From JAVBNW01 sp031551255 (lineage in GTDB: Bacteria; Bacillota; Clostridia; Christensenellales; UBA1750): a DNA stretch of 43,769 nucleotides. The position numbers and the translations under genes were made by a program. Below, piece after piece: positions 32,290 to 41,109 of the stretch (position 1 is its first letter; each line of letters begins with the position of its first letter). The stretch covers positions 1 through 43,769 of the forward strand of contig JAVBNW010000074.1 of NCBI GenBank assembly GCA_031551255.1. Direction: 5' to 3'. Under the pieces are notes generated by a model. The model was not told where the DNA came from, made no database searches, and worked only from the letters and a program-made list of their open reading frames with translations.

Positions 32290-34479
32290 ATGCCCGTATT
32301 GACAAAGGCCTTTGAAAGAATTGTCTATTCCATAGGGGGGTATACCCTCGAGTTCTCGGATAAAAACGGCGAGTGGCTCTCCTTTTCCAAAGATGGCCAT
32401 CGCATCCTGGATGGAAGCAACGGGCTTTCGCCCGTCACCATTACCGTAGGCGGCGTCGGCACCGTAAGCACGGGCCGCTATCACCTTTGGAACATTCGCG
32501 ATACCGTGCCCGTTGGCCAAAGTCTGCGGTTGAAAGAGTACTACTTCGATGAAAAAGCGGCCTGCCTGCACCTGATCTTGGAAGGGGATCGGTGGAGGGC
32601 GGATCAGAAGTTCGCATACAACAAAGGCAAGAAGCGCCTGGAGCGCAGCATGAAACTTACATGGCAAGGCTGCGAAGAGACGCTGCTTCGCTGGGCCGAG
32701 ATGCGCATGCCCACCGTTCGGAACGAGGAGGAGTGCACGCTGGAGCTGCCCGGGTATTCCGACGTGTTGCACGAAAAATGCGCAAACCTGCCCATTGGAG
32801 AGCTTACAACAGTGCCGGACGACATCGACAAGGACGGCGCGAACTGGCGGCCCGGCGTGCTTGCGGCGGTGTATGAAGATACCAACATGGTTTCCTGGCT
32901 CTACGGGGAGGATATGCCCGCCTTCTGGCGCATTTTCAAAGGCAGCCGCGGTACTTGGCTCGAGCAGAAGTGGTATTGCTGCGCCCGCATGCAGCCAGGC
33001 GATGCGATGGACGTTGGTACCCAGCTTATAAGCGCCGGGTTTGACAGTCTTGACGAAGGGCTTGCGCAGTTGCCGCCTTTCTGGGATGAAATGAACATCC
33101 GGCTCAAGCAGGCGACAAAGACGTGGGCGAAAAATGCATTCATCTATGAGGCTCACATCGGCCCCAAGTCCTTTAAAGAGCAAAAGGAGCCTTACTGCCC
33201 GTATCCGCAAATCGGAGATCTGATTGCGGACCTTGTGCGCATTCGCGATTTAGGCTTTACGGTGATCGAGCTGATGCCGCGCTTCGCCTTCCCGGGCTAT
33301 ATGGTGCACGACTATTTCGACATTTCCATTTGCTACGGCCCAGTGGAATCGATGAAAAAGCTGGTTTCGGCCGTCCATGCCCTCGGTATGAAGATTTTCC
33401 TCGATGTGATCATGCATGGCGTGGTGGATAAGGCCGTTCGCGAAAACGGCATCTATGCCCGGCATCCGCTTCTCGATCAGCATCCGGAATTTTTCTCATA
33501 TGCGGAGGACGGGCGGGTGAACCGCACCTATACCTGGGCCTTTGATCATGCCAACGAAGACTTGCGCGCCTACATAAAAGAGGTATTTTGCTTCTACGTA
33601 ACGGAGCTTGACGTGGATGGTTTCCGCGTGGATGCGCTCACTTGGAATTACTTTCCCAACTGGAAGAAGGGCCTTTCGTACCCCGCATACAAGGCGATCG
33701 ACGGCTCTTTGGATATGTTCGCCGAAATCCGCGATGCCCTTTGGGATCTAAAGCCCGACATCGCCCTATACTCCGAATCTACCGGCCCGCTGATGGCGAG
33801 GTGTTACGATCTTTCCTACATCTACGATGAAATCTGGATGTATGAATGCCTCATGCGACCGGCTATCCCCGATATGCCACCCAAGATGCACCTAAACCGC
33901 TACGACGGCGGCACGAAGGTGGATGGGCGCGGGGCTGCGGAGTGGCTAGATCTGAGGCAGAAGGTGCTGCCGAAGGCGTGGATCAAAGTGCACCATGCGG
34001 ATTCTCACGATTCTCACGAGTGGCGCGGCCTTGGGGTGTTTAGGCGCGAATACTTCGGCCTTGCGCAGTCAAGGGCATTGTTTGCCTATTGCTGCTTCGT
34101 GGATGGGGCGGTGATGAATTTTGTCGGCGGCGAGAAGGGCTCGGAGGAAGTGTATCAAGATCTGATGCAGACGCGCAAGCGATATCCGGCCTTGCTCGAC
34201 GGGGATTGCGATTATACGGCCGTTGGGAGCGATTGCCGCAACCTGTTTGCGCCGTTGCGCCGCTTTGAAGGCCAAAGGATGATTCCCGTCATTAATTTCT
34301 CAAGCGATGCGGCCGACTCCAATCTTGATCTTTCGGGCATTGGCCTGAACCCTGAAAAGAAGTATTCGTTTAAGGAGCTATATTCCCGGAAAGAACTGGT
34401 CGGTGGAGCGGATACGAGGCTACCCGTTGAGCTTCCCGGATACGCATATGCCCTTTGGCTCATCGAGGAATCCCAGTGA
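32290..34479 (+). CDS. GH13-family-like alpha-glycosidase, cytoplasmic
   Basis: A 729-residue enzyme with no signal peptide. The first 270 residues look beta-rich and are not recognised. From about 275 on is a TIM barrel with the alpha-amylase motifs: LGMKIFLDVIMHGV (region I), GFRVD448AL (nucleophile), LYSE496STG (acid/base) and HHADSHD574SHEW (third carboxylate). The C-terminal 90 residues form a beta domain. Canonical NH in region I (DVVxNH) is replaced by DVIMHG, so it is a divergent clan member. Start ATG 32290 follows AAAGGAGGGG; earlier starts lie inside the binding-protein gene. It probably processes the imported oligosaccharide in the cytoplasm. Confidence 0.88.
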   Translation: MPVLTKAFERIVYSIGGYTLEFSDKNGEWLSFSKDGHRILDGSNGLSPVTITVGGVGTVSTGRYHLWNIRDTVPVGQSLRLKEYYFDEKAACLHLILEGDRWRADQKFAYNKGKKRLERSMKLTWQGCEETLLRWAEMRMPTVRNEEECTLELPGYSDVLHEKCANLPIGELTTVPDDIDKDGANWRPGVLAAVYEDTNMVSWLYGEDMPAFWRIFKGSRGTWLEQKWYCCARMQPGDAMDVGTQLISAGFDSLDEGLAQLPPFWDEMNIRLKQATKTWAKNAFIYEAHIGPKSFKEQKEPYCPYPQIGDLIADLVRIRDLGFTVIELMPRFAFPGYMVHDYFDISICYGPVESMKKLVSAVHALGMKIFLDVIMHGVVDKAVRENGIYARHPLLDQHPEFFSYAEDGRVNRTYTWAFDHANEDLRAYIKEVFCFYVTELDVDGFRVDALTWNYFPNWKKGLSYPAYKAIDGSLDMFAEIRDALWDLKPDIALYSESTGPLMARCYDLSYIYDEIWMYECLMRPAIPDMPPKMHLNRYDGGTKVDGRGAAEWLDLRQKVLPKAWIKVHHADSHDSHEWRGLGVFRREYFGLAQSRALFAYCCFVDGAVMNFVGGEKGSEEVYQDLMQTRKRYPALLDGDCDYTAVGSDCRNLFAPLRRFEGQRMIPVINFSSDAADSNLDLSGIGLNPEKKYSFKELYSRKELVGGADTRLPVELPGYAYALWLIEESQ

Positions 34480-34563
34480 TCTGATAGGACCGTATTTTAG
34501 CATCTGGGCGAGGGAACCTACATCCTAACCCTGTCAAAACGCTGAGCTTTTTCCTCCTTTTCG

Positions 34564-34600
34564 GGTCATGGGCCGCACCGTATTGGCCCATGACCACTTT
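34564..34600 (+). terminator. Hairpin between the GH13 and aldo/keto reductase genes
   Basis: GGTCATGGGCC (34564-34574) pairs perfectly over 11 bases with GGCCCATGACC (34585-34595) around a 10-base loop, then ACTTTTGC. It ends 13 bases before the ribosome site of the next gene. A partial terminator or attenuator is likely. Confidence 0.6.
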
Positions 34601-34617
34601 TGCAAGCGGAGGTTCTT

Positions 34618-35577
34618 ATGAAATATACGACGCTCAACCATACCGATCTTACGGTATCCAGGCTGTGCCTTGGGTGCTGGTCATTCGAAAACGCGGGAAC
34701 CTTTGGCGCCCAGGCCGATGAAGAGTCCGTCAAAACCATTCACAGAGCCCTGGAGCTGGGGGTGAATTTCTTAGACACTGCGGAAGGGTACAACCGAGGT
34801 TACTCCGAAAGCGTCGTGGGCAAGGCCTTGGAGGGACGAAGGCGGGGCGTAGTGCTGGCGACCAAAGTAAGCCCTCAAAACCTCGGCTTCGACAAGCTCA
34901 TTTCGGCCTGCGAAGGAAGCCTTGTACGCCTTAAGACCGACTACATCGATTTTTATCAGATCCATTGGCCGAACCATGACGTACCGGTGGAAGAAAGCAT
35001 AGTGGCCCTTGAAACTTTGAAGGCGCAAGGCAAAATACGCCACTACGGCGTTTCGAACTTTGGCCCTGCCGATATTCAGGACTTTGGCTATAAGACGAAG
35101 GATAAGGTTACCAACCAGGTTTGCTATAATCTCTTGTTTCGCTCTGTAGAGAAGGAGCTCTTGCCTGCCACTCTTGAAACCGGCATGCACATTTTGAGCT
35201 ATTCCTCACTAGCCCAGGGCCTGCTCGCGGATATCTACCAAACGGCTAAGGATGTGACTCCGGGCAAGATTCGGGTGCACCATTTAGAGAATGAAAGCAT
35301 GCAGGCCCTCACTTTTAAAACCCTTGCACGGCTTAGACAGCTTTCGAAAAAGTGGGGGATTTTGCTGCCGGATTTTGCGACGGCCTGGCTGCTGCAAAAG
35401 CCATTTATCGATGCCGTTTTGATCGGCGCGCAATCCCCAAAGATCGTAGAAATGAACGTGCGTTCCTTGGAAACTGCCTTTACAAAAGACATGGAAGAGG
35501 AGCTTATCCAAGCCACCGACGCACTGAAGGATGCCCTTCATGGGCAATGCGACATGTGGGAGGATAGGATTCGTTAA
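34618..35577 (+). CDS. Aldo/keto reductase
   Basis: A 319-residue NAD(P)H-dependent reductase with a TIM barrel. The catalytic tetrad is complete: D53 and Y58 (FLDTAEGYNRG), K83 (LATKVSPQ) and H116 (YQIHWPNHD). The cofactor-binding end is the LIGAQSPKIVEMNV region. Start ATG 34618 lies seven bases after GGAGG. It is the last gene of the carbohydrate locus, separated by a hairpin, and could reduce a sugar aldehyde or ketose freed by the GH13 enzyme. The gene is followed directly by the hairpin repeat array. Confidence 0.92.
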   Translation: MKYTTLNHTDLTVSRLCLGCWSFENAGTFGAQADEESVKTIHRALELGVNFLDTAEGYNRGYSESVVGKALEGRRRGVVLATKVSPQNLGFDKLISACEGSLVRLKTDYIDFYQIHWPNHDVPVEESIVALETLKAQGKIRHYGVSNFGPADIQDFGYKTKDKVTNQVCYNLLFRSVEKELLPATLETGMHILSYSSLAQGLLADIYQTAKDVTPGKIRVHHLENESMQALTFKTLARLRQLSKKWGILLPDFATAWLLQKPFIDAVLIGAQSPKIVEMNVRSLETAFTKDMEEELIQATDALKDALHGQCDMWEDRIR

Positions 35578-35579
35578 AC

Positions 35580-35920
35580 CTCGTCGGGGCGCATTGCGCT
35601 TCATACCTCCTCCGCTTCCCACAAGACGCTGAGGCGTCTTGTGGGAGTGAGGAGAACGGAGAACGTGGGTTCCGTGCTTTCTTCGCCGTTACCAATCCAT
35701 AAAACCGCTGTAGCGGTTTTATGGAAGAGGAGGAGCGGCGGAGTGAACGAGCTTTCACACCGCAGTGTGGAAGCGAGTGATACGCAGCCCGCGACGACGA
35801 GGCCCCTCCTCTTCCCAAAGAAACTGAGGTTTCTTTGGGATTAAGAAGAACGGAGAACGTAGGTTCCGTGCCTTCTTCATCGTTACTAATCCATAAACGC
35901 GCCACAGCGGCTTTATAGAA
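35580..35920. repeat. Hairpin mosaic repeat array, copy B
   Basis: This gene-free stretch between two stop codons is a chain of hairpins: 35618-35645 (CCCACAAGACGC stem of 12), 35697-35724 (CCATAAAACCGCT stem of 13), 35751-35774 (GCTTTCACAC/GTGTGGAAGC), 35814-35839 (CCCAAAGAAAC stem of 11) and a decayed one at 35891-35916. The linkers at about 35646-35696 and 35840-35890 are near-identical (AACGGAGAACGT, GGTTCCGTGC, then TCGTTAC, AATCCAT) and match, inverted, the linker in the array by the tRNA. Stem bases differ between copies while pairing is kept. No open frame with domain content is present. Confidence 0.85.
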
Positions 35921-35928
35921 GTATAAAC

Positions 35929-36639
35929 CTATGAACCGGATATGTGCGCGAGCACAAAATCCTGATAACGGCGGTAGACGGCGTAATCTACAAAAGCGCA
36001 GTGCCCCATGCCCGGAGCCTCGACATACTCGATATCGTGCCCCTCAGCCTTCATCCGGGCGACGAACACGTCGGAATGCGCGGCCTTATTTACCGCCTTG
36101 TCTTCCGTGCCGTGGATGATAAGATAGGGCACGCGCGGCATATCCGCCGCCTGCTCGACGGGGGAATTTTCGAAAAATGCTTCCCGCATGGTTTGACCGC
36201 TCATGCCATATGCGTAGAGAAACGTGCGCGGCAAATCCGTGCGCTCGGTCGAGTGAAACTTAGGATCGGCCACCGGGCAATTACACGCCACAGCGGCGGG
36301 CCTACGCTTGGAATAGCGAGCGTAGTTCAGCGCAGCATGCCCGCCCATGCTTCCCCCGCGAAGGATCAGCGGCACGGAATCGTCAAGGGCGAATTCCCGG
36401 TACGCCCTTGCGACGATTTCATCCACGAGCGAGCGCGCCCCACGATTCATCCACGACCATGGGCCGTAATACGGAAAGACGCACAGCGCGCCGCGCGCCG
36501 CGAGCTCCAATTCATCCGTATCCGGCGTCTTTTTCTCCGCCCCGTACCCAAGGCCGTGAAAGGACAGTACCACCGCCCGGATCGGGCCTTTTACATAGTT
36601 ATCGCCTATGAATGCCACGTCGGTCAGCTTGTCAAACAT
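35929..36639 (-). CDS. Alpha/beta hydrolase, dienelactone hydrolase/prolyl oligopeptidase-like
   Basis: A 236-residue serine hydrolase. The nucleophile elbow is LRGGSMGGHAALNYA, the acid is the Asp in IHGTEDKAVN, and the base is the His in APGMGHCAF; an oxyanion HG motif is in SFHGLGYG. There is no signal peptide. Start ATG 36639 is preferred over 36645 because GGAGG is seven bases before it. It begins 27 bases after the glycyl radical enzyme gene ends, in the same operon, so it probably acts on the product or substrate of that enzyme, for example an ester or thioester. Specific substrate unknown. Confidence 0.85.
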   Translation of the reverse strand: MFDKLTDVAFIGDNYVKGPIRAVVLSFHGLGYGAEKKTPDTDELELAARGALCVFPYYGPWSWMNRGARSLVDEIVARAYREFALDDSVPLILRGGSMGGHAALNYARYSKRRPAAVACNCPVADPKFHSTERTDLPRTFLYAYGMSGQTMREAFFENSPVEQAADMPRVPYLIIHGTEDKAVNKAAHSDVFVARMKAEGHDIEYVEAPGMGHCAFVDYAVYRRYQDFVLAHISGS

Positions 36640-36666
36640 GAACATCCCTCCGCCTTTTATGTTTCC

Positions 36667-38940
36667 CTACACCGCCAGCTGCTCCGTGCGGGAAATCACC
36701 TCATCTTGCACGTCGCGGCTCAACAGCGTGAAATACGCGCTGTAGCCCGCCACCCGCACCACGAGATCCGCATATTCTTCGGGGGCCGCTTGCGCATGCC
36801 TGAGCGTTTCGGCATCCACGACGTTGAGCTGCAGCTCTTGTCCGCCCAATTCCATAAACGTATCCACGAGGCGTTCCATGCACAGCAGGCCATTTTTCGC
36901 GCTTACGCTGCCCCGCGAAAACTTCACGTTACAGGTATTGCCCGCCGCCCAGTGCTCCACGCTGTTTAGCCGTGCGACGGATTTGAGCAGTGCCGTGGGG
37001 CCGTTGATGTCGCGGCCCTGGCACGCGCCTACGCCGTCTACGATCGGCTCGCCCCTACGCCGCCCGTCGGGCAGCGCGCCGGTATGGTAGCCGGAGGCGA
37101 CGTGCCCGTTCACCGGCCAGATGCCGCAGGTATAGTGGCCTCCGCGGGGATCGGCGTGCAAGACGTCGAAATCCGCGTGCACCTTGCACAGGCGGTTCGC
37201 CATGTCGTCCGCTTCCTCCACGTCGTTGCCGAAGCGGAACTCCTGGTTTAAAAACACCTGGCGCATCGGTTCATAGCCCTGATAATCGGCGCGCAGTGCG
37301 CTAAGTACCTCGTCCATAGCATAGCGCTTCTGCTCGAATACGAGCTTCTTGAGCGCCATCATGCCGTCGGTGGCGTTGGAGGAGCCGAACACCGAGATGC
37401 CCGACAGGCTGTATTTCGTTCCGCCCTCCACCAAATCGGTTGCGCGTGCGATGCAATCATCAAGCAGGCAGGACATCAGCGGGCAGTGCCCCAACATCTT
37501 CTGCGCGCTGCCCGCAACTTCCGCGGCGGCGATGTTCACGGCGGACAGATATTTCGACTGTTTTTCGTACGCGGTAAACAGCTCTTCGAAATCGGCAAAT
37601 TTCGATGCGTCGCCGGTATGAAGGCCGATCTGCTTGCCGCTGGTTTGCGACACGCCGTCAAACAGCGCCAGCTCCAGCGCTTTGGCCATGTTAAGATGCC
37701 CTCCGGCCGTCATGCCCTGCATCTTGCCGGGCACAGAAGCTTCGACGCAGCCTACGATGCCATAGCTAAGCGCATCCTCGGGCGCAATGCCGTTGTGCGT
37801 AAGCGCGTTTGTGATCACCTCGTCGTTGAACAGCGCAGGCATGCCCACGCCGGTGGCGATGGTTTGCATCACGTGGCGCCAAAACGCCGGGTCGGCGTTT
37901 CGATGCCAGCGCGCGGACAGCGCGGGCTGCGTAAAGCCCGTCATTATCGTCGCATCCAGGCATAGATGCGAAAATTCGTTGGAGGCGTCGTTGCCTTGGG
38001 TGTCCTGCCCGCCCAACGTCAGGTTCTGGAACGTGGTTTTCTTAACCCCTTCGTCGACGTTCTCCATAAACTTTATCCATGTAGACAGCACGAGCTCCAG
38101 CGCCTGTTCGCGATCGAGACGGCCCCTTTCCATGTCGTTTTTATAGAATGGGTACATGTATTGGTCGAACCTGCCTGCCGAGATCGACCAGCCCTTCTGC
38201 TCGATGTGCATCGCCATGTGCACAAACACGAACGATTGCAGCGCCTCGTGAAGTGTGCGCGCAGGGTATTCGGGCACGCGGCGGCAGATATCCGCGATGC
38301 TTACGAGCTCGGCCTTGCGCGGCTCGGGGGCGGTTTGCGCCTCTTTCTCGGCCAAATCCGCGTAGCGGTTGGCCCATGCGACGATGCCCTCGCACGAGAA
38401 GATGCAGCCGCGCAAAAAGTCGCGCTTGCGCGGGATATCCGCGTGTGCAAGCGCCGCCTCACACTCGCCTATGATCGCTCGGAAGCCCTTGGTAATCGCC
38501 TTTTCGTAATCCACGATTACGTGCCCAAAGCCGGTGGCCGTGCCGGTGACGTAGCAAGCGGCGCGCTCGGCATCCGTCAGGCGGATGGCCTCGGTATGCA
38601 AAAGCGCGCTCATATCGCCGATGGTTTGGCCGTGAAACGTTTCGTAGACTTCCTCAGGCCACGCTTCTTTCGGGCCGCCCAGCTCGTATTCGGGGTAGGC
38701 GCACCGCCAGCCCAGGCGCGAGCTGCGCGACCCCACGAGGAGCTCGCCCGGCCGAAGGTAGATTGGTACGTTGATAAGCACGTCGTGGATCGCCTTGCCG
38801 CGGCGCAGCGGCATGCTATCGCCTTCGCTCGCGCGGTAGGACGTGGCGATCGCCTTCGCGCGCTCGTAGCAGGTTTGGGTGGTTACGGCAAACAGCTCAT
38901 CGCGTAGCGCGGCGATTCTTTTGGGCAATTGTGTCGGCAT
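36667..38940 (-). CDS. Glycyl radical enzyme, PFL2/dehydratase-like, substrate unknown
   Basis: A 757-residue anaerobic radical enzyme. The thiyl-radical cysteine is C398 with catalytic E400 in GIVGCVEASVPGK, and the radical glycine is G732 in VRVAGYSAYF, 25 residues from the end. The GCVE signature is that of the dehydratase/lyase branch (choline lyase, glycerol and diol dehydratases, hydroxyproline dehydratase) and not of pyruvate formate-lyase, which has two adjacent cysteines. The GWHD that follows GCVEPQxPGKT in choline lyase-like enzymes is replaced by GMTAGGHLN. Start ATG 38940 follows AAGGAGG. Its activase is encoded just upstream and a hydrolase downstream. No microcompartment shell gene is nearby. 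Confidence 0.93.
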   Translation of the reverse strand: MPTQLPKRIAALRDELFAVTTQTCYERAKAIATSYRASEGDSMPLRRGKAIHDVLINVPIYLRPGELLVGSRSSRLGWRCAYPEYELGGPKEAWPEEVYETFHGQTIGDMSALLHTEAIRLTDAERAACYVTGTATGFGHVIVDYEKAITKGFRAIIGECEAALAHADIPRKRDFLRGCIFSCEGIVAWANRYADLAEKEAQTAPEPRKAELVSIADICRRVPEYPARTLHEALQSFVFVHMAMHIEQKGWSISAGRFDQYMYPFYKNDMERGRLDREQALELVLSTWIKFMENVDEGVKKTTFQNLTLGGQDTQGNDASNEFSHLCLDATIMTGFTQPALSARWHRNADPAFWRHVMQTIATGVGMPALFNDEVITNALTHNGIAPEDALSYGIVGCVEASVPGKMQGMTAGGHLNMAKALELALFDGVSQTSGKQIGLHTGDASKFADFEELFTAYEKQSKYLSAVNIAAAEVAGSAQKMLGHCPLMSCLLDDCIARATDLVEGGTKYSLSGISVFGSSNATDGMMALKKLVFEQKRYAMDEVLSALRADYQGYEPMRQVFLNQEFRFGNDVEEADDMANRLCKVHADFDVLHADPRGGHYTCGIWPVNGHVASGYHTGALPDGRRRGEPIVDGVGACQGRDINGPTALLKSVARLNSVEHWAAGNTCNVKFSRGSVSAKNGLLCMERLVDTFMELGGQELQLNVVDAETLRHAQAAPEEYADLVVRVAGYSAYFTLLSRDVQDEVISRTEQLAV

Positions 38941-38986
38941 GGAACTCCTCCTTATAAAGCGTTGGAAGCCCGGGGCATATCGCTTC

Positions 38987-39877
38987 CTAATCTGCATCGA
39001 CGTGCGCACAATACGATCGCAAGATCGTAGCGAGATTCTCCATGCGCCCGTCGGCGGGCGGCGCAAGCTTTTCAGCTCGGTAGGTTAAACCCAGGCTTTC
39101 GTATTTTCCGGCTCCCATGCGGTGAAAGCGAAGCAGCTCGACGTTCCGCTCGCCGGGCATCGCGGCGATGACATCGCCAATTGCCCGCATCGAGGCCTCG
39201 TCGTCGTTAAAGCCGGGGATGACCGGTACGCGGATTAACACGTTGGCCCCCGCCCTGCACAGGCGCTCAAGATTTTCTAAAACCCTCGCATTGTCCGTTC
39301 CGCAGCCCTGCGCATGCTTTGCGGCGTCCGCGGTCTTGATATCGTATAGAAATAGATCCGTATGCGGCAGCACTTCTTCGATAGATTCATAGGGCACCGC
39401 CCCCGAGGTATCCACCGCCGTGTGGATGCCCTGCTCCTTTGAGCTTTTTAGTGTTTGCGCGACGAACGCGCTCTGCAAAAGCGCCTCGCCGCCCGAAAAC
39501 GTGACGCCCCCGCCGGAGCGATCGTAAAATGCTTTATCTTTCAGGATTTCGCGCACAATCTCGTCGCAATCCATCAGCTTGCCCGCGAGCGACAACGCCT
39601 TAGCGGGGCAAGCCGACGCACACGCGCCGCACCCCGTGCAGCGCGCTCTGTCCATGGCCGCGACATTCCGCATCGCCCCGCAAGGACACGCATGTATGCA
39701 CGCGCCGCAGCCGATGCATTTTGCGGCGTTAACGAGAACTTCCGGGCGCAGGCTGATGGATTCGGGGTTGTGGCACCAGAAGCAGCCGAGCGGGCAACCC
39801 TTCATGAACACCGTCGTACGGATGCCCGGCCCGTCGTGCGACGAATAGCGCTGGATATCGAACACCAAACCCTGCAT
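38987..39877 (-). CDS. Glycyl radical enzyme activase (radical SAM)
   Basis: A 296-residue activase that uses S-adenosylmethionine to create the glycyl radical in its partner. The radical SAM cluster is C28-x3-C32-x2-C35 (KGCPLGCFWCHNPES). Residues about 50-95 hold two ferredoxin-type clusters (CIGCGACIHACPCGA and CTGCGACASACPAKA), as in activases of the dehydratase branch; the pyruvate formate-lyase activase itself lacks them. GGE is in VTFSGGEALLQ. It is the first gene of the operon, 46 bases before the glycyl radical enzyme, with a strong promoter upstream. Confidence 0.96.
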   Translation of the reverse strand: MQGLVFDIQRYSSHDGPGIRTTVFMKGCPLGCFWCHNPESISLRPEVLVNAAKCIGCGACIHACPCGAMRNVAAMDRARCTGCGACASACPAKALSLAGKLMDCDEIVREILKDKAFYDRSGGGVTFSGGEALLQSAFVAQTLKSSKEQGIHTAVDTSGAVPYESIEEVLPHTDLFLYDIKTADAAKHAQGCGTDNARVLENLERLCRAGANVLIRVPVIPGFNDDEASMRAIGDVIAAMPGERNVELLRFHRMGAGKYESLGLTYRAEKLAPPADGRMENLATILRSYCAHVDAD

Positions 39878-39897
39878 GCTATGCCCCCTTACAGGGT

Positions 39898-39925
39898 ATT
39901 ATCTCATGGCAAAAAAGAATGTCAA
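39898..39925 (-). promoter_or_regulatory. Promoter of the glycyl radical operon
   Basis: On the minus strand a perfect -35 TTGACA (39920-39925) and -10 GATAAT (39898-39903) are 16 bases apart, and the -10 is 20 bases before the ATG at 39877. Confidence 0.78.
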
Positions 39926-39975
39926 TTAAAAGTTTTCATATAGGATAGCCGGCTTTGCCTAGAAATAAATGCTTG

Positions 39976-40312
39976 TATAGTCGACCAACTTCAAAAGCGG
40001 AACGACGAGCCGGAGATTTTTTCGCAGGGCAAGGAGGCGACCCTTCGGGATACGCCTTCGGCGTGAAATGCCTTAAGCTACGCTGACTGAAGCTCGACGC
40101 CGCCCTGCGGGAAAAGATCCGCTCGCATGCTCTTCGTTTGGGGTTGGTCGACAGTCGTCAACCCCCAAAACGTTCAAGACCAGCGGCGGATCAGCATTTC
40201 CCACATTGTCGGGCTTCGTCGACGTAGTTACGGTACGTCATCCTCGCCTTCCTCGTAGGAAAAGCTTCCCGCTCGCTGTCGTATGAGCGTTTTGAAGTTC
40301 GGCGACTATATC
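39976..40312. repeat. Inverted-repeat-bounded structured non-coding element
   Basis: The ends TATAGTCGACCAACTTCAAA and, inverted, TATAGTCGCCGAACTTCAAA differ at only two of the first 20 positions. Inside are more inverted arms: about 30 bases at 40006-40041 match the inverse of 40092-40125 (both with CGAGC, GGAGA/GGATC, TTTT and CGCAGGGC), and 40136-40171 is a near-perfect palindrome (GTTTGGGGTTG / CAACCCCcAAAAC). A small ACGCC/GGCGT hairpin lies at about 40052-40064. No protein is encoded. It looks like a MITE-like element or a family of structured intergenic repeats. It fills most of the 580-base gap between the activase and PhoU genes, together with the promoter and terminator listed. Confidence 0.7.
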
Positions 40313-40378
40313 ATGAAGCCTGGTGATTTCCTCGCCGTCATACACCAGCGTGTTCTATGTCGAATGAAATCGGCGGAG

Positions 40379-40423
40379 AAAAAGGCGGCGGCATGGAGGG
40401 CTGTTTTGCCCTATGCCGTCGCC
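40379..40423 (-). terminator. Terminator of the pho operon
   Basis: On the minus strand GGCGACGGCAT pairs with ATGCCGCCGCC and an inner AGGGC/GCCCT pair closes a small loop; TTTTTCT follows. It starts about 36 bases after the phoU stop. Confidence 0.9.
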
Positions 40424-40458
40424 ATATCTTGCAGCGATGCCCGGCCATTTCACCGGCG

Positions 40459-41109
40459 TTAGCTTATGATGATATCCCCGGTGATCCTATACAGTGCCCA
40501 CTCGGCGATGTTGGTCGCGTGATCGGCCACCCGCTCGAGGTATTTGGCCACATACGCGAGCTTCATCGCCAGCTCGATGCTATCCGTATGGGCGCGCATC
40601 GCATCTGCCAGCAGCGCGGAGCTCTTTTCAAACAGCGCATCTACGATTTCATCCCGCTCGATAACCGCGTTGGCCAGCGGCTCGTCCTGATGCACATACG
40701 CGTGAATTGCGTCGTGCACCATCGTCGACGCGTGCTCGGCCATTTCGTAGATGGATGCGGGTGGCTCCAGGTTCATCGCGCTCAGGCAGGGCAGCATCAG
40801 CTCGCTAATGTCCGCCGCTTGGTCGGCGATGCGCTCGATGTCGGTCGTCATCTTCAGCACCGCCATCACTTGCCTCAGGTCCTGCGCGAGCGGCTGCTGC
40901 CGCGCGAGCAGGGAGATGCAGGCCTTTTCGATGTCGACTTCGGTGGCGTCCACCGCATCGTCCCCGGCGATGACCTGCCTAGCCAGCGCCTCATCGCGGT
41001 TTTTCATCGCGATCATCGCCGCATCCAGCGCGCGCTCGGCCGCGAGGGACATATCCACCACGCGGCGGTGAAGATCGCTAAGCGCTTGTTCAAAGTGTGT
41101 TCTGGGCAT
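40459..41109 (-). CDS. phoU: Phosphate transport regulator PhoU
   Basis: A 216-residue all-helical protein with two PhoU repeats (about 8-95 and 115-205), each with an acidic metal-binding face: DIERIADQAADISEL in the first and YLERVADHATNIAEW in the second. PhoU links the Pst transporter to PhoR and damps the phosphate starvation response. Start ATG 41109 follows GGAGG; it lies inside the end of the phoR gene, overlapping by 20 bases, so the two are coupled. The gene closes the operon before a strong terminator. Confidence 0.96.
   Translation of the reverse strand: MPRTHFEQALSDLHRRVVDMSLAAERALDAAMIAMKNRDEALARQVIAGDDAVDATEVDIEKACISLLARQQPLAQDLRQVMAVLKMTTDIERIADQAADISELMLPCLSAMNLEPPASIYEMAEHASTMVHDAIHAYVHQDEPLANAVIERDEIVDALFEKSSALLADAMRAHTDSIELAMKLAYVAKYLERVADHATNIAEWALYRITGDIIIS

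Noticed and set aside
35944..36969. A 341-codon plus-strand frame opposite the hydrolase and glycyl radical enzyme ends
   Set aside because: Crosses two real minus-strand genes and has shadow-like composition.
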